From Lepraria neglecta (Eukaryota; Ascomycota; Lecanoromycetes; Lecanorales; Stereocaulaceae), in NCBI GenBank assembly GCA_033220425.1, contig CM065650.1:434001-498000 (forward strand): 64,000 nt of DNA, given 5' to 3'. Both the position numbers and the translations under genes were made by a program. Under the pieces are notes generated by a model that had not been told where the DNA came from, searched no databases, and worked only from the letters and a program-made list of their open reading frames with translations. This document shows positions 1-13,454 of the stretch, in pieces; position 1 is the first letter of the stretch, and each line of letters opens with the position of its first letter.

Positions 1-2569
1 TCGGTGATGGCGGGTGTCAAATCAGCTGAATCGAATTCCAAATACTGTTGACGCCCCCAAAAGACCCCAACAGTATTATCGGAGGACATCTATGCGTATA
101 GATTCGTCAGCGCTCATTATTGAGGTATTTGTCAGTGGTCGTGTTCCTGTAGCCCCTTTCCAGAAGCTGGTATATTGATTGCAAATGGGTGAATATGAAT
201 CAGAACGATACTTTTGCTATGATATCGGGCATCGCTCTAGGGCCGGAACCGCCGAAGGTAAACCACAGTTCGCTGCTTTTTCATGAGCTTCAATCTCCAC
301 AGCACGCTTGATCCTTCCAATATCTAGTCTTTGAAATTGTGCTATATCTGTTTCGAAGGTTCAAGCTGACGGGCAAATTTAATTATTTACCGCGTGGCAG
401 CCACACGGCGAGAAAAGGTTCTATGGGGCGATCTGGAAGCCAACAGGCTTCACTCTAGCGAATCGTTAATCTGGGGCCGCAACCCAACGCCACGGTTTGG
501 GGTGATGGTGCGATATGACATGCAGCTTGTGGGGCCAGATTTCGCCACATGGGATCTTTTGGGACGGGAAATGCAGCCATAATGTTAGCATCGGTCGGTT
601 GTCGAGAGCTGAACGGGACATTGGTTTATGAGATGGCAAATTTTGGCTTGAGAGATGGCTCAGATGGGTGGTATTATCCGAGTTGCTAAGAGAATCTGGG
701 TCACAGTGTTGATGTGTCCAGGCGCACGAGTATGGTGCCGAGATTATTACTGGTGCATAAGGTGACTGGGAGCTCGAATCCTGCTGTCGCGCTACGTTCC
801 CCACTCTCCAGCAACGAATCAACTCATGCATAGCAACACTAATGCACCACCAGGGAGCACATCTCCTGCCGAAGTGGTTCCGTCTGTTAGAGGTTACCAG
901 GACTTGGCCGAAGTAGATACGAGCGTTCTAGAGAGATATAGGCTTTCTGGGGTCGAGTCAGCTCTCAGCATACGAAACGCGGTACCTTACATGAATTCAG
1001 GTCCCTAGAAGCACGGGGTTGTGGCTACTAAGTTTCCTAGCTGTAGGTCTGCCACGTGGTCTGATATGCATCCGATCCCTGTAATCAATAGTCCCAATTT
1101 CACATTAGATTAATCAATCTGACACTGCGACTCTGCGGGTTCGTAGTGCTTCATCTTCGATCATCGGTTCCTGGCATCGTCTTGAATCATCATCTTTCTC
1201 GACATGCACACTGAAGCTGAAAAGGATGGCATTGCCAATTGGGGGTGAATCGGTCGATAGCGCTGTCGTAAGCTCGTATCCAATGAAGGGATGTACCGAA
1301 AAGTGCCGGCTGTGCTGCGCCCCACGGCATCACGAGTCCATGATATCAAACCTGCTTTTTGACAGAAGAATCCTCCGAGGCGTGACAGTGTTATCATGAT
1401 CAGCTCATGTTGCTCCTCCAGGCACCAGGTTCCAACCCAATCGAATCTCAATTCCAACTCACAATGTCGTGGCCAGGAAAGGGGCCAGGTTTCACCGTCG
1501 TTTGATATGTAATTTCCGTAGGATTTTAGGATGGCAAGATGACCTGTTCGTGGCAAATTTGTGGGATGACTTGCATTGTAAAATTGGGGCGCAAGTATTA
1601 TGACGCCAAAGATGGTTGCGTGCTTCGTGTTCCACATGGCATATGGGGGGCCAAGGGGCAATTCGGATCTGACTTCGAGTTCTAATCTTGGCAAGGTTGC
1701 ATATTGACGTTGAGATATTCATTATTATCGTGCGGCTACGTCAGCAGCCCGCAGAAGCCGGTCCGTAGTTATCGCTGAGAGGATGTCAGGAAGATGGTTC
1801 CGGTGTTCTGGTAGACGCTACCAAGTTAATGATGTAAAAGTATATATGTAAAGGCAGGCATCCGTTTCATCCATTGACTATGGCAGTCACATGCCCGAGT
1901 CCTGTGTGAAAGCATGCCGTAGTTTCCGGTTAGCAAATATCTCTGTAGAACAAAGACATGTAATTTGTCACTCTCTACGAACAAAGAACACATGCCGAGC
2001 TTTGACTGCATTGAGAAATTGCATGAAGCTTGCAATCAATAATTTGTCGCTGGGGGCCAAAAAGGCTTGAGGCCCGTGACCACTATTTTTTGGCAGGCGT
2101 TATTTGTTCTCGGTTGTTCCTCCCACACCGGTTCCGAATTTCAGCCCTGGAAATTAGATCCAATTCCCAAGGGTTGACCACTCATCTTCCCTGCCACTCG
2201 GTAGACCCCTACCCCTGTCACACAGCACACTTTTTTTTTTCTGCACCCTAGAACATCTTCACACCATCACCAATTCATGATATTCTAGTCCAAACTAAAT
2301 TACGATTTCCACGACTGTAAACGGAAAGATGGCTCGGAAGCCGTTGATGATGACAGGCACCAGAAGCAACTGCAAAATTGATAAATACCCTGATCGTCCC
2401 CCTTGACCTCTGCTAGCGATCAGCATTCCAAACATCTACTACTCAAAGAACACAGACAGCTTACCTTACCCTTTCGCACATCAACGCACTACATCTACCC
2501 CGCCAACGCCAACAACTCACTCTCCCAACTCCACGAGTCTCGAATTGGCTGCCTTCCCTAATCACTATA
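1..2569. other. Gene-poor stretch
   Basis: Only short, overlapping, unrecognisable reading frames are present on both strands. None shows a domain, a convincing start context or a splice structure. Pyrimidine-rich and CAAC-rich sequence from about 2400 to 2560 looks like a promoter and 5' leader for the small frame that follows. Confidence 0.5.
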
Positions 2570-2803
2570 ATGCCTACCTACTACAACGGTCCCGCTCAAT
2601 ACCCTCCCTGCCCAGGCCCACCGCCAAATCGCCCTCTTCCCAAGATCCCCAAATAGGGCCTTCTCCACCGCAACTTCTACGTCACCCCCCTCATCGACAA
2701 ATCATACAATCTCGGTCTACAAAGTGCTTCACTGCGCAATGACACCCGACATCTTCGGATGATCTCCCACCATCATTGGCTCGAGTACGAGCACTTCTTG
2801 TGA
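2570..2803 (+). pseudogene. Small ORF with one internal stop, unknown
   Basis: An ATG at 2570, preceded by a C/A-rich leader typical of fungal 5' UTRs, opens a frame of 77 sense-type codons ending at TGA 2801. It is interrupted by a single TAG at 2654-2656. The first part is proline-rich (MPTYYNGPAQYPPCPGPPP). The second part contains RNFYVTPLIDKSYNLGLQ and ends HHHWLEYEHFL. I do not recognise the family. The frame continues cleanly across the TAG, which suggests a recently broken gene rather than chance, but the length is small and this is tentative. Confidence 0.3.
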
Positions 2804-4763
2804 ATACATTGGTACACAATTGCGGAGGACTTCTTGGAAAATCTGAATACGGCTAGCTGCAGGACACTGGCCACTATCCCCTAGACCCACATTCACCCCT
2901 GGTGAATCGCTTTCGGTTTCACATACCGGGTTCTAGTTTCACACGGGCCCCCATGTCTGATGTCAGATGCCAACTGCACAGCCTAAGCACGGCAGGAACA
3001 TGGACCCGAGGCGGACTGCGAATCAGCAACCAGAGCACACCACCATTTCTCTCGTCAGCCTCAAGCACGCTTGGTTAGGTTACATTTCCGGTCACTGAAG
3101 CAAGGTTCATGCTCTCTCATTCGGGTCCCGATGACAACCCTAGCTGCGCACACTATACACGATTCATGCAACGCGCTCTCGGCTCGCCCGTGCGATTACT
3201 ATTCGGCTTTTTCTTGTCTCATGTTGATTATGACATACTCATGTACGATATGCACCTATGGATTTGCATGATTAAGCCCACTCAGTCATTGTATTTATGA
3301 TAAGGTTCTGGGAAAGAGCGTCATAGCTCCACAAGTTCGATTAGTGAACTGTCATCTAAACTCACTCATCCAAGTCCCAACATCTTCCTCCCGTGAAACC
3401 TCAAACAGCACGCCTCAGCGGCCTGGCCTGACTCACTGACCTCCACCCAGCAAATTACTCATCCTTCGCCTGATCCCTCGCACTCACTCTTGGCAACGCT
3501 AGCCCAAAAACCTCCTAGATCCTTGCCACCAGAGCCTCCCTACCATCCCTACTTCACAATCCCGCAGGAACTTAGCTTAGCTCGTGTAACTGAGCGTTCT
3601 CTGCGTCACCATCTCCAAACACCCCGGGTTTAACTTAACGGGAAGCGCCACAAGCCCCATGACTATGCCTGCTTGCCACGTTACGCGGCTCACCAAGATC
3701 TGCAGCCCTAAAATCAGCCTAGCACCGCCAACGCTAAGGTTTGAGGCCCCGTTTGACATGCGCTGAAATGGTGATCGACAATGCCAATATCCCGTAGTCT
3801 GTTTAACCCTCCTGACGACGTGTGGTGCCTCACGCCGGTTTCGAATGTGGAGTGGGAACTACGCTCGATGTGGTAATTGGGAAACCAGAAATGTTAGTAG
3901 GAAGAGAGCTTGGCTGTACCAAGGGGACCGGGTTGCTGAATGTGGAATAAGTGAAACAAGGGGATCGAGATCGACAGGGACGTCAGCTTGCATGAGTAGA
4001 GTAGCGGTCAAGAGAGGGGAAGGGAGGGTGCGAGATAGGAGAAAGGGAACGGTGAAAGAGGGGGAATCGAGATTTGTGCTTTTTAAAGGCATGGTGCTTA
4101 TGGAACGCACATGCCAATCGCTGATTGGGAGTAGAGTGGATAGATGTCATGCCGTTCTGCATAACTCCCGTTTCATGAGCGGCTAAGCCATTGAAAACGT
4201 CCAGCCAGCTGCACGGGAACATTGAGCAGGTCAGGTCGTCTCGAGCTCCCTCGTCCCTGCCGCTCCACGTGGCATCAAAGTTCTCAGGACGGGTCCCAGA
4301 ATTCAGGGTTGAGCCCCAAGGGACGAAAAGCCACCTAGCGTGCTTCTGGGGGTGGGGATGATCTGCATGACGGCGGTAGTTACTTCAAATTCAACGTCAG
4401 GCTGCCTCGTTGATGGTTGTTTGCATGGCCACTTTTAAGAATATTGAGCCTTATGTGTCCGCTAGACTAGACCTTGCTCTGGGTCAAGGCAGGGAGTCAT
4501 GTGTCAATTGTTATCTCTCGACGTATCTGCAATGTACTGCTAGGTGGTTTTCACAGTCTGGCCGACGAATGGCCGAGACGATGATGGAGGGTTGACGTTT
4601 GAAGCTGCCGTGTCGTCTGGTGAGCATGTGTGGGAGACAGCACTCATATAACATCTTCTTAATCAGGTATCAGTAAAATGAGCACTAACAGAGGGGCAAA
4701 AAAGCCCTTTGTTCCGTGAAGAAGTTCAGGTCTTGAGTTATGTTATTAATACTACGCATGTCT
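2804..4763. other. Gene-poor stretch
   Basis: No recognisable gene. Short frames at 3071-3300 and 3845-4186 lack any motif and overlap frames on the opposite strand. Confidence 0.5.
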
Positions 4764-6540
4764 CTATACTGGAAAACCATGCTCGCTCTGACTACCATCT
4801 CGACCTTGCTTCATTCGACGTACTTTTATCCGAGTAGAGAAAGAAGGGATGTTCGTGTCTGCAAAAACAGTGTTCGGAGGACGCTTGGCAAGCGGTTGGA
4901 TGTCGTAATTGAGTGTGATGTACGCGATTAGGAGCTTGAGTGTTTGAGAAACAAGCCAAAGACAGGGACTGGGCGATGTCAGCAGGAGCCCAATAAATGT
5001 TTGGCCGGGGCACCAGGGCTTTGGTACGAGCAATGCATAACGGGAGAAGACTGACCATGAATGACGACCGTAGCTAAAAGCCAAGTATGTATCGCTGGTC
5101 TGTGTTGAATCAAGCCTGTCTCCTTCGGTCCTCATCCTCGCGAATCGGAAAGGATCGAATTCTTCGGACTTGGGATAAAACCTCTCGTCCATATGGACAG
5201 CTTGGAAAGGTATGGTGATCCAAGTGCCTTGCGGGATGTGATTGCCATCTGGCAGGGTGATGCCACTTCTGGGCATGACCTCTCACAATAGGCCACGAAT
5301 CTGAAGAGGATTCCGCCGCAAGCTTTCTCGTATAGTGCTGTCGATACAGATTAATTTCTGCAATGCAACTTGGTCTCCCCTATCGGCTGCTGTTGAGAAT
5401 GTTGCTGCAGCTTCTTCACGCAGGGTCTCGTATGCTTTTATTTCGGCTGGCGAAGACAGTATGTCAAGGAGGAGGTAGACTCCGGCGGCGGCAGGGGAGG
5501 AAAGTGCGGCAAATGACTGTCAGGGTGTGGTCAGTATACCTTGAGGTGTATGGCTTAGAGGGACTTACAAGAAGTCAAAACTGTTCGGCAAGGTATTCTG
5601 GAGCCTTGTTGTAAGTGCCATCTTTGATGTCCACAACTACCCTAACAATCTCGCTGACGAAGTCATTGGACTCATCCTTCATTACCTGTCCAGAGTCTTT
5701 CTGCTCAAAGTCCCGCACATGCTCGGTGACAACAGGCAACAGAGCTTTTATAACCTTGGCCCTGTAATACCGAAGAGGCATGTTGATCAACGACGCCCAG
5801 ACTTGCCTGTTGAGCCATACTGGAAGTTGTCCGACGACTAAGGTGCCTGTGCCCATATAATTAACAAAGCGTCTGATATGGAACAAATAGTTCTTGTTGC
5901 GGCACCGAAGAAAGCTCGGCATTGAGTCCGGTCAACGATGGTCTGCAAGGCCTCGTGAAGGTTGATCTCGTGCCACGAGTCCTCATCCAAGCCCATCGTA
6001 TCGTCGACAGTTGCACGGATTTCACCGAAGATATTGATTTGGATGCGGTTGGGCTTGCGCTGAAGACAGGGATTGATGATCTTGCCGATGAAGGCCATGG
6101 TTTCCATTTGGTCGGCGCCTAAGCTCAAGTATCTGATGGCATTCCTCTCTTTTCGTGCTGTCCATTGGGATAACCTGCTATCAGGCTGTCGTACGAGCCA
6201 ACGTATATGCTCATGAGGTAACATTAACAGCGGCTGAAGGCTTGGATCCGGCACAACATAGGTTTAGCCATTATTGCTGTACTATAGACAATATATTTGA
6301 GATTGGAAGACCAGACTAGCATTCTGCTTGACCGACCTTTGCATATCCTTCTGCTAATGTCTGCAAGCTGTTCGTCACTTGGCGGAAAGATGTTCGGGCC
6401 GTCTTGAATACTTCTTTTCGAAGACCGACCCACGGTATTGTAGCCGGAATTGTGTCGGAGGAAATCCAGCGATGAAAGAGGGATAAAAGGTAGGCTAGGG
6501 AGATCAATACGAGCAATTCAAGTCCTAACAGTGAGTCCAT
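4764..6540 (-). pseudogene. Cytochrome P450 (decayed)
   Basis: Begins at ATG 6540 with an N-terminal membrane anchor (MDSLLGLELLVLISLAYLL) and the proline hinge IPATIPWVG. The conserved order follows: PDPSLQPLLMLPHEHIRWL, an I-helix region near 5500, the K-helix ExxR (ESLR) near 5320, PERF-like FDPFRFARMR near 5130, and the heme loop FSYGRH...CPG near 5000-5080, followed by KLLIAYITLNYDIQPL. The family is the endoplasmic-reticulum monooxygenases of fungal secondary metabolism. In-frame stops occur at 6264-6266 (TAA, after a first intron near 6320) and 5283-5285 (TGA where CGA would give Arg). The frame also slips near 5900, after the FFGA motif, and sequence interrupts the heme loop. It lies 1.9 kb from the broken triterpene cyclase and transcribes away from it, so it was probably the cyclase's tailoring oxidase. 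The family call is secure; the exact introns are not. Confidence 0.85.
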
Positions 6541-8433
6541 AGCGTGGCAAAACGTCGTGGTATTCGTGGTGTACAATCCTCGAGGTCTGACCGAAGAAAA
6601 ACTTGGACAAAGAAGAAGAGAGACGGGCAATATGCTGAGTCCTGCGTCACATTGGCGCTGCTTAGTCTAGTGGGGTCAGCTCAGGAGTCTTGTGAAATCA
6701 TGACTGTAGGCGGTAAGTATCCGACCCTTGTGAAGTTTGCGTGCTTCAGGGACTTACGATAAGGTGTTGGCATTGCGTAGCGAGATCGGAAAGACGGAAA
6801 TGCCAATGAGGATCCAGGATCGAAGAAGCGGTTTTCGGATACTGTCATGGAGCTGATAATGTATTACAAAGGAGCTGAAGAGGTTCTTCACATTTTCCGT
6901 AGGGGTTCGAGCCATGCCGATTCTCTATCTATTCCCATGGAAGGGCGGGGAACGAAATCCGGGAAACAGTAATATGATCGTCTATCGGTGCCACTTCTTA
7001 GTACCAAGATTGCGAGCGTTGAAAGCAGGGTTTACAGGTGATTACACCCATAGTAGGCGGGACGCCTGTGAGCATAGCCAACCCATGGTTGGCTCACGGA
7101 AACGAAGCGAATCGGAAGCGTCAACACATGCCTTCTGAAGCCCATATATTACCAGGGAATCTAACATGACGGTACTTGGACAGAAATTACAGACGAGTTC
7201 CATCAGAATTTTCAACGAAATATGGTTGAATGGCCATACTAGAATGATCACTGGGATTCGTCTTGGACCAAGGTAGAGCTAGCGTCTGTTCAGCAGCCGG
7301 AGAGATGCTCTAGCTCTGGCTCTGACCTTCCTGTAAATCGGCCGATGCTTGAAATGACTTGTGGTACCCATCGCTCTGCTGTTGCATGAGAAGAAATTAA
7401 AATACAAGTATATGACCCGATCCTTGCGGCGGGAAGACCGCTTGCTCCCCGCTAATGAGAGCGCTAGTCGTATTTTTGGTATCAGTCGCGACTTCTCAAA
7501 TTATTACAACTAGCCGTCGAGAACAGGAGATTCACACGTCGTCCTTCGCGTCTAGACCGCAGTCCGTAGTCTTCCGTGCGAGATCATTCGCTACTCTTTG
7601 CCTATTCAGACACCCTCGAAACCGCCTCCAAAGGGAATAGATTAGCAGAACGTCCTCCATTCGCCGCAGAGAGCTGGGAAAAATCGCCATCTATTGAGCT
7701 ATGCCAGGACTCGATGACTTTTCATCATGTACGTCATGGCGATCATGGCGATCTAGATCCATCTAAGGGCTCACGGCTTTCACGCGCTCCTAGAAGAGGC
7801 TACGACGGGGGGATCGATGCCGGACCAGGATTGCGATCCTGATGCCTAGCAATGCCGTGTCACCCGACACAAAACGCCTCGCCAGGAACGGTTCGGCTAG
7901 GGGCGTCTCGATGTACATTGGAAATCTGTTCCTAGAGATCCATCGTCAGTCCATGTACACTTTCATCAACACAACTAGAGCAAGACCTAAGACGGCCCAT
8001 TAGCCTGCTCCAGAGATGATGGCATTCTTCTTCAAATCGTCCCGCGTCTGGAGCGAAGAAGCATGGCTCCGAGTTCTCCGTTCAAACTAAAAGACCGAGG
8101 TGTGGGGCTGAGAAAGGATCAATGTTCTCTTGTGCTATGCCATTGCGGTCCATAAGCCTGCGTTCATTGTAAATGTGGGTTCGGGAATTTGCTCGGGAAT
8201 GGACAGGTGTCAGGTGTCGGGAACGGTAACACGTAGCTCATTCACCGCTCGAATAGATGAGGTGTGCCCGAGAAGGTCACCGATCTTCGGGCAAAATGTT
8301 TATTGTCTTGCCAAGTCTGACATCTGGTACGCCCTGGGTGGATTATGGATATTTCTAGCATTACATGAGCAGTGTTGAGTACTTTCATATGTCCACTAAC
8401 ACCTTTTGTACATGTCTTTGCAGTACACGGTGG
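6541..8433. other. Intergenic region between divergent P450 and cyclase remnants
   Basis: About 1.9 kb between two divergently oriented pseudogenes, presumably holding their former shared promoter. No other gene, repeat or RNA was recognised. Confidence 0.5.
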
Positions 8434-10435
8434 ATGATGGGACACTTTATGGATTATCGTGACCCACTTCCCTCAAAAGCATTGGAATCTCTACGCCTAG
8501 CCGCAGTGTACGCCTTCGATAACATCAAAGACAACAATCACTGGAGCGGGGAAGTCCTCACAAATGCTAACTTCACTGCCGAGTATGTCTCCATGCGTCC
8601 GGCGTTGGGTCTTGGTTTTAGCAACGATCAAGAGGCACTACGGCACTACTTCCTTGCCGACCGGAACATCAACGGATCTTGGGGCATAGCCCAGAGTATC
8701 CTGGCGATGTATCTACGACGACAGAGGTGTATGTGGCATTGAAGATACTAAACCTGCCCACAGATACCCTTTTGATGTGCAAGGCCCGAGAGTTTGTGAT
8801 CAAAAGTGGCGGAGTCGCTAAGGTGCGCACATCAACCCGAATCTGGTTGGCGACATTCGGTCTCTTGCCATGGGATGAAGTACCTTAACTCCTAATGGAC
8901 CTCATACTCATACCATCTTGGTCACCCATCAACATCTACACTCTATCATCATGGGCACGCCTCTCGCTCATACCGTTACTATTAGTGAGACACTACCAGC
9001 CTACATTTTCCTTGCCAAATGGCATCTCTACCCACAACAATTTCCTAGACGAGCTATGGTGCAACCCGGCAAACAAAAGCAGTCCATATGCACCACCCCT
9101 TTGGGACCTGCTAGGGAAGAAGGAGATGACAACACTCGCTTTCACGGCTATTGATAAAGTGCTCTACTATCTCGGTGGTCTACGTCGATTCCCCTTTCAC
9201 GGGTATCTCTGGCAAAAAGTTGTCCAACGGGTCCTGGATCACCAGGAGATTTCGGGCGACTGGGCTGGATACTGACCTCCGATGCACTGCAGCGTATTAG
9301 CCCTCCGACTTGAAGGTTTCAGCATGGATGATGTTGTCATCACTCGAGTTATTGAGGCTATGGAGCGTTTCACCATCAAAGACAAGCACGGCAAAGGGTG
9401 TCAATCATGCGTCTCTCCTGTTTGGGATACCGCTCTCATGACTATTGCCCTACGTGACTCTGGGTTGTTCCCAGGTGACAAACGTCTACAGCGAGTCGTG
9501 GCATGGATAAAAGCTCTGCAACCAACTCTAGCGCCCGGTGGTTGGAGTTTCCAGGGTTTCGTTACCTTGTACGCTGACGTAGATGACACAGCTGCTGTTG
9601 TCCTCGCTCTGCTGAAAGAGAGCACCTATTCCATCGACGTACCTTGCATATCACGAGCTGCCACTTGGATGTTAGGCATGCAGAATCGAGACCGAGGCTG
9701 GGGAGCGTTCGACCACAACAATGACCAGATTTCCCTCGAAAGGCTCCCCTTCAGTGACATGGGCACGATTTAAGACCTAAGCACCGCAGACGCCCCGGGT
9801 CGTATACTGGAATGTTTCAGAAAGCTTCTGACTAGCCGGTACAGACAGGCACTTGGGACAGAATTACTTGGGCGATTGGGGGCCTCCTCGGGTCGCGCTC
9901 TGGCGTATGTTCTGGCCTAGCAAGAAGAGATAGGCGCTTGGTATGGCCGATGGGGCGTCAACTAAATCTATGGCACAAGCCACGTGCTATGCGGCCTGTT
10001 CCACTTTTACAGGGATGACGGCCGCGTACAATTATCCACTCTTCGAGCGACGCAGTGGCTTAAGTCGATCCAGAACGTTGATGGGGGATGGGGGGAGGGG
10101 CTGGATACATATCAAGATCCAGAAAGAGCTAGAATTGGTGCTTCTACCCCTACTCAAACTGCTTGGGCACTCATGGCGTTGTTGGCTTACCGGCCTCCCT
10201 CGGACGAGACTATTAAAAAAAGGGATTACGTATCTGGTTTCATCGCAGTCTGAGCGAAGGAAAAGAATCAACTTGGACAGACAGAACACATGTTGCAACT
10301 GGATTTCCTTTATGTGTTTATTTGCAATATTCCTATTACCCTCATGATTTTCCTATCATGGCTTTGGGAAGATATGTGCCGGCAGTGCGATGTTTGGATC
10401 AAGAGAACTGTAATGGGCATTTACGAGAATGGTAG
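8434..10435 (+). pseudogene. Squalene-hopene cyclase-type triterpene cyclase (decayed)
   Basis: Similarity spans the whole enzyme, from ESLRLAAVYAFDNIKDNNHW near 8490 to YYPHDFPIMALGRY near 10350. Visible family marks are NGSWGIA followed by EYPGDVSTTTE (8680-8715), LDELWC (9050), SGDWAG (9255), the catalytic acid motif DVDDTAAVV (9575-9600), QW motifs such as NVDGGWGEGLDTY (10080) and QTAWALMALL (10155). These enzymes cyclise squalene to pentacyclic hopanoid-type triterpenes at a membrane; fungal copies are thought to be of bacterial origin. From 8679 to 10253 one frame carries TAA 8886, TGA 9273, TAA 9771, TAG 9918 and TAA 9963, plus a terminal TGA 10251. The frame slips by one near 8690 in a C run and again near 10260. 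The gene is therefore non-functional although the catalytic motif survives. Confidence 0.9.
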
Positions 10436-11036
10436 AAGGTCTATAGAATAGATGGATTCGTGCGTAATTGTCTGTTTTCATTTTTCGCTTCTCTTGTCCG
10501 GCTCTTTGTACAGCTCCTTGATCAAGGTATTATCTCTACTCTACAGTCCCCTAACAATTTACATTTCCATCTTCAATACTTTGTAACAAAACACTTGTAC
10601 CGCTGTTCTACTTATAATATTACTATATTACTAATTTAACAGTCAATCAAGACTTCATGTCTTTTGCTCTACTATCTTAGACACTAACCTACTTAAAAGA
10701 GTCCATCCATACCCAAGTCGTTGTCCTAGGTAACGCCAGCTGGGTGTAAAGAGGATGATACCAAGATCAACGGCATTTCCAGGTGCAGCATCCGCTATCA
10801 CTTTAGGCCAACAGTCCCCTGGAAGCCAAGATCTAGCGGAGCTAATTAGGGTAAATTGGGGCCTTGGTTTTTTGGTCTGAGGGGGCTTTCCTCTAGGTAT
10901 TACTTCCCACCCTCGCACTGTACACTCTCACAGAGAAGGTGTCTTGTCTAGCCCAGTGGCGTTTGAAACACTGCTAAAGCTTATACTGCTCGCACTGTTC
11001 ATCCGCTTTATCTACTCTGCATGAACCTCGTACAGC
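10436..11036. other. Intergenic stretch
   Basis: AT-rich just downstream of the cyclase remnant (10500-10660). No gene recognised. Confidence 0.5.
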
Positions 11037-13106
11037 ATGAGCAAAGCCAAGACATTGGAAAGCCGAGCTCTTAATGTGCCCCGGCATGCTCCAAACCAAC
11101 TTCGACGAACCACCGATATCAATACTTCTGCTGAACCCGATGTTCTTTGTGTAACATGTCAATCCTTTGCCGAAACTTGGATGCAAATTGTTCCATGAAT
11201 TTTCGGAACCGGAAAGAATTCATTCTGCCCTTCGAGCATCATCAATCTAGCATCAAGCTCAAGGTTTCCTCCGGTCAAGGATGCCATTTTTGTGTATTGC
11301 TTTTGAAGTCTCTGGACTTGGCAGGCATGGAAGATTTGCAGGGTAAAGAGTCTAAGCCGTCATCAAAGTCACGCAAGTGGCTGGATATAAAGTTCAGCTA
11401 CAACATTTGGGTCATGAGTTCTGGGAGGGATGCAGAGTCCGTTACTAGATTTGGCAGTCAATACATGCAGATTGTGCCTCCAGATGATGATTGTGCGGGC
11501 ATCCAGGCCCGTAAATTGGTCCTAGTCAGGTACGGTACATGTCATTTTCACCCAATAATTCTCAATGTCTATGCTCGAGAAAGCTGATTAAGGAATTTCG
11601 GAGCCATAAATTCTAAGAGGTCAGGAGCGAATATTGGCCGGTCATCAACGCTCTCTAATGCCTCGGACTTCTCGTTCGCCATGGCCCGAACGTGGATCAG
11701 CAAGTGCCTTCCGCCAACTGTCGCCGTGTTGCGCAACGGACTTTCAAACTACCAACTCGAGTCATCGATGTTGAATCGCAAGAACCACATCTCTATTCAA
11801 CCTCACCAATCGACGAGAACATGAAGTATATCACCATGAGCCTTTGCTGGGGCGACGCACAAGTCCTCAAGTTGAAAACATCAAATCATCACACACTCGA
11901 GAACTCGATATCAATAGACAGCCTACCCCAAACATTTTGCGACGCCATCATAATCGCACGAAGGCTAGGATTTAAGTATCTCTGGATAGATTCTCTCTGC
12001 ATCATCCAAGATTCGGCAGAAGATTAGCAACGAGAGTCTCTGACCATGAACCAAGTCTACTCCAACTCCACTGTCACAGTGGCAGCATTGTGGGGTGCGA
12101 ACAGCTACGCCGGATGTTTCATCCAGCGCCAGCCTCTCTCGACGCAGCCATACACAATATTACAGGAGACAGCATCCCCGCTATCCGTCCTCCACAGCAA
12201 GAACGAAGACTCAGTGGGCTGCACCATAGCCGACATGTGGACAGTCCCACCGCACAAACACACCTGGGTCCTTCAAGAGCGTCTGCTGTGCCCTAGAATA
12301 TTCTACACAGTCCCTGCGAGATGTATTGGGAATGCCACCCATCCGAGAGATCAGAGACATGCCTAGATCATGTTCTGAACTACTTAGGCAGAGGCGTCGA
12401 CGTAACGCTGAAGAAAGCTCTCTCTGATTTTCCGCCTGCTAGAAGGGGTGATATAAAGGCTATCGACGACTGCGGCTTTATTCGCAGATTCTACGATACA
12501 TGGGATCAGCTTCTCTCCATATACTTTAGTTCGGATCTCACACATCACAGCGACGTTCTGATTGCGATTTCGGGCATTATATCACAGATAATAGAACGCA
12601 CGGGCTTCGGCCTCCTATCTGGTGCATGGGTGGACCTTCTCCCTCTTGAGCGTCTGTGGTTCGTCCGCGATTACGAGATGAACACACCGTCTCCATTTTA
12701 CCCGACTTGACCATGGGCGAGTGTGCGCGGTGCGAGAGTCCAACTGCCAGCTGTCCGCAGAGGTCTACTCCACCGGTATTTGCTCCGAGCAAAGGTGGTT
12801 GCGGCGGAACCACTTCCCAGCCCCTTTGCAGGGAGAACGCCGGAAGAACGCGCCGCGCAACTCGGCTTGCTAAGGATTAATGCTCCATTGCTACCAATGG
12901 TGCTTGTAAGTGATAGCCTCCCTGAAGGCGAACGCCCAGGGCACCATCTTACAACTTACTGGCTTGAGGGTGCTCGCTTTACTTGCGAGGCAACCGATAT
13001 ACAGGCGGATACGATATTTCCGAATAACCTCAAGGTGTGCTGTCTACCGATCATTCGCATTGATTGCAACTTGGGTGCCTCCGGATCCGACGCGGTCCCG
13101 TTCTAG
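11037..13106 (+). pseudogene. HET-domain protein (heterokaryon-incompatibility type, decayed)
   Basis: A possible ATG at 11037 leads into a Cys-containing start (DVLCVTCQSFAETW). In other frames follow GCHFCVLLLKSLDLAG (11280) and the diagnostic HET core at 11750-12110: LPTRVIDV, YITMSLCWGD, LPQTFCDAIIIARRLGFKYL and WIDSLCIIQDSAED, then QRESLTMNQVYSNSTVTVAA. A downstream LLSGAWVDLLPLERLWFVRD (12610) matches the usual C-terminal AGLW...LLW block. HET proteins trigger cell death on non-self fusion in filamentous fungi. The core is interrupted by TAG 12025-12027, where the family has Trp, and at least two frame changes separate the N-terminal, core and C-terminal parts. The family call is strong; boundaries are approximate. 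Confidence 0.85.
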
Positions 13107-13454
13107 GAAAATGCTGGACTAATACTCAAACAGACTGGTGCAAACACTTATGAGTACCAGAGGGTCGGATTCTGGGAGAAGAGCACAACCGAATGCGATG
13201 AAGCAGATTTGAGGATATCTGACACAGACCATGAGACTTTTACGATCGTCTAAGCAATGCCTTTGATCGTAAGAGCGGCCTGGAGACGAGAAAGAGACTG
13301 GGATTGTTCGAATGGACGAGATGGAGATATGAGGAACGCTAGTCAAGGAATTGCCCTGCTATGTTACATTTGCTTAGAGAATGAAGACCTCATTGATCTC
13401 ATCACAGACGTAAACACTTTTCGTTTAGACCCTTACGTCCAACTTCCAACTTCC

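Noticed and set aside
730-800. tRNA-like T-arm (CTCGAATCC)
   Set aside because: No acceptor stem, anticodon arm or A/B box spacing could be built around it.
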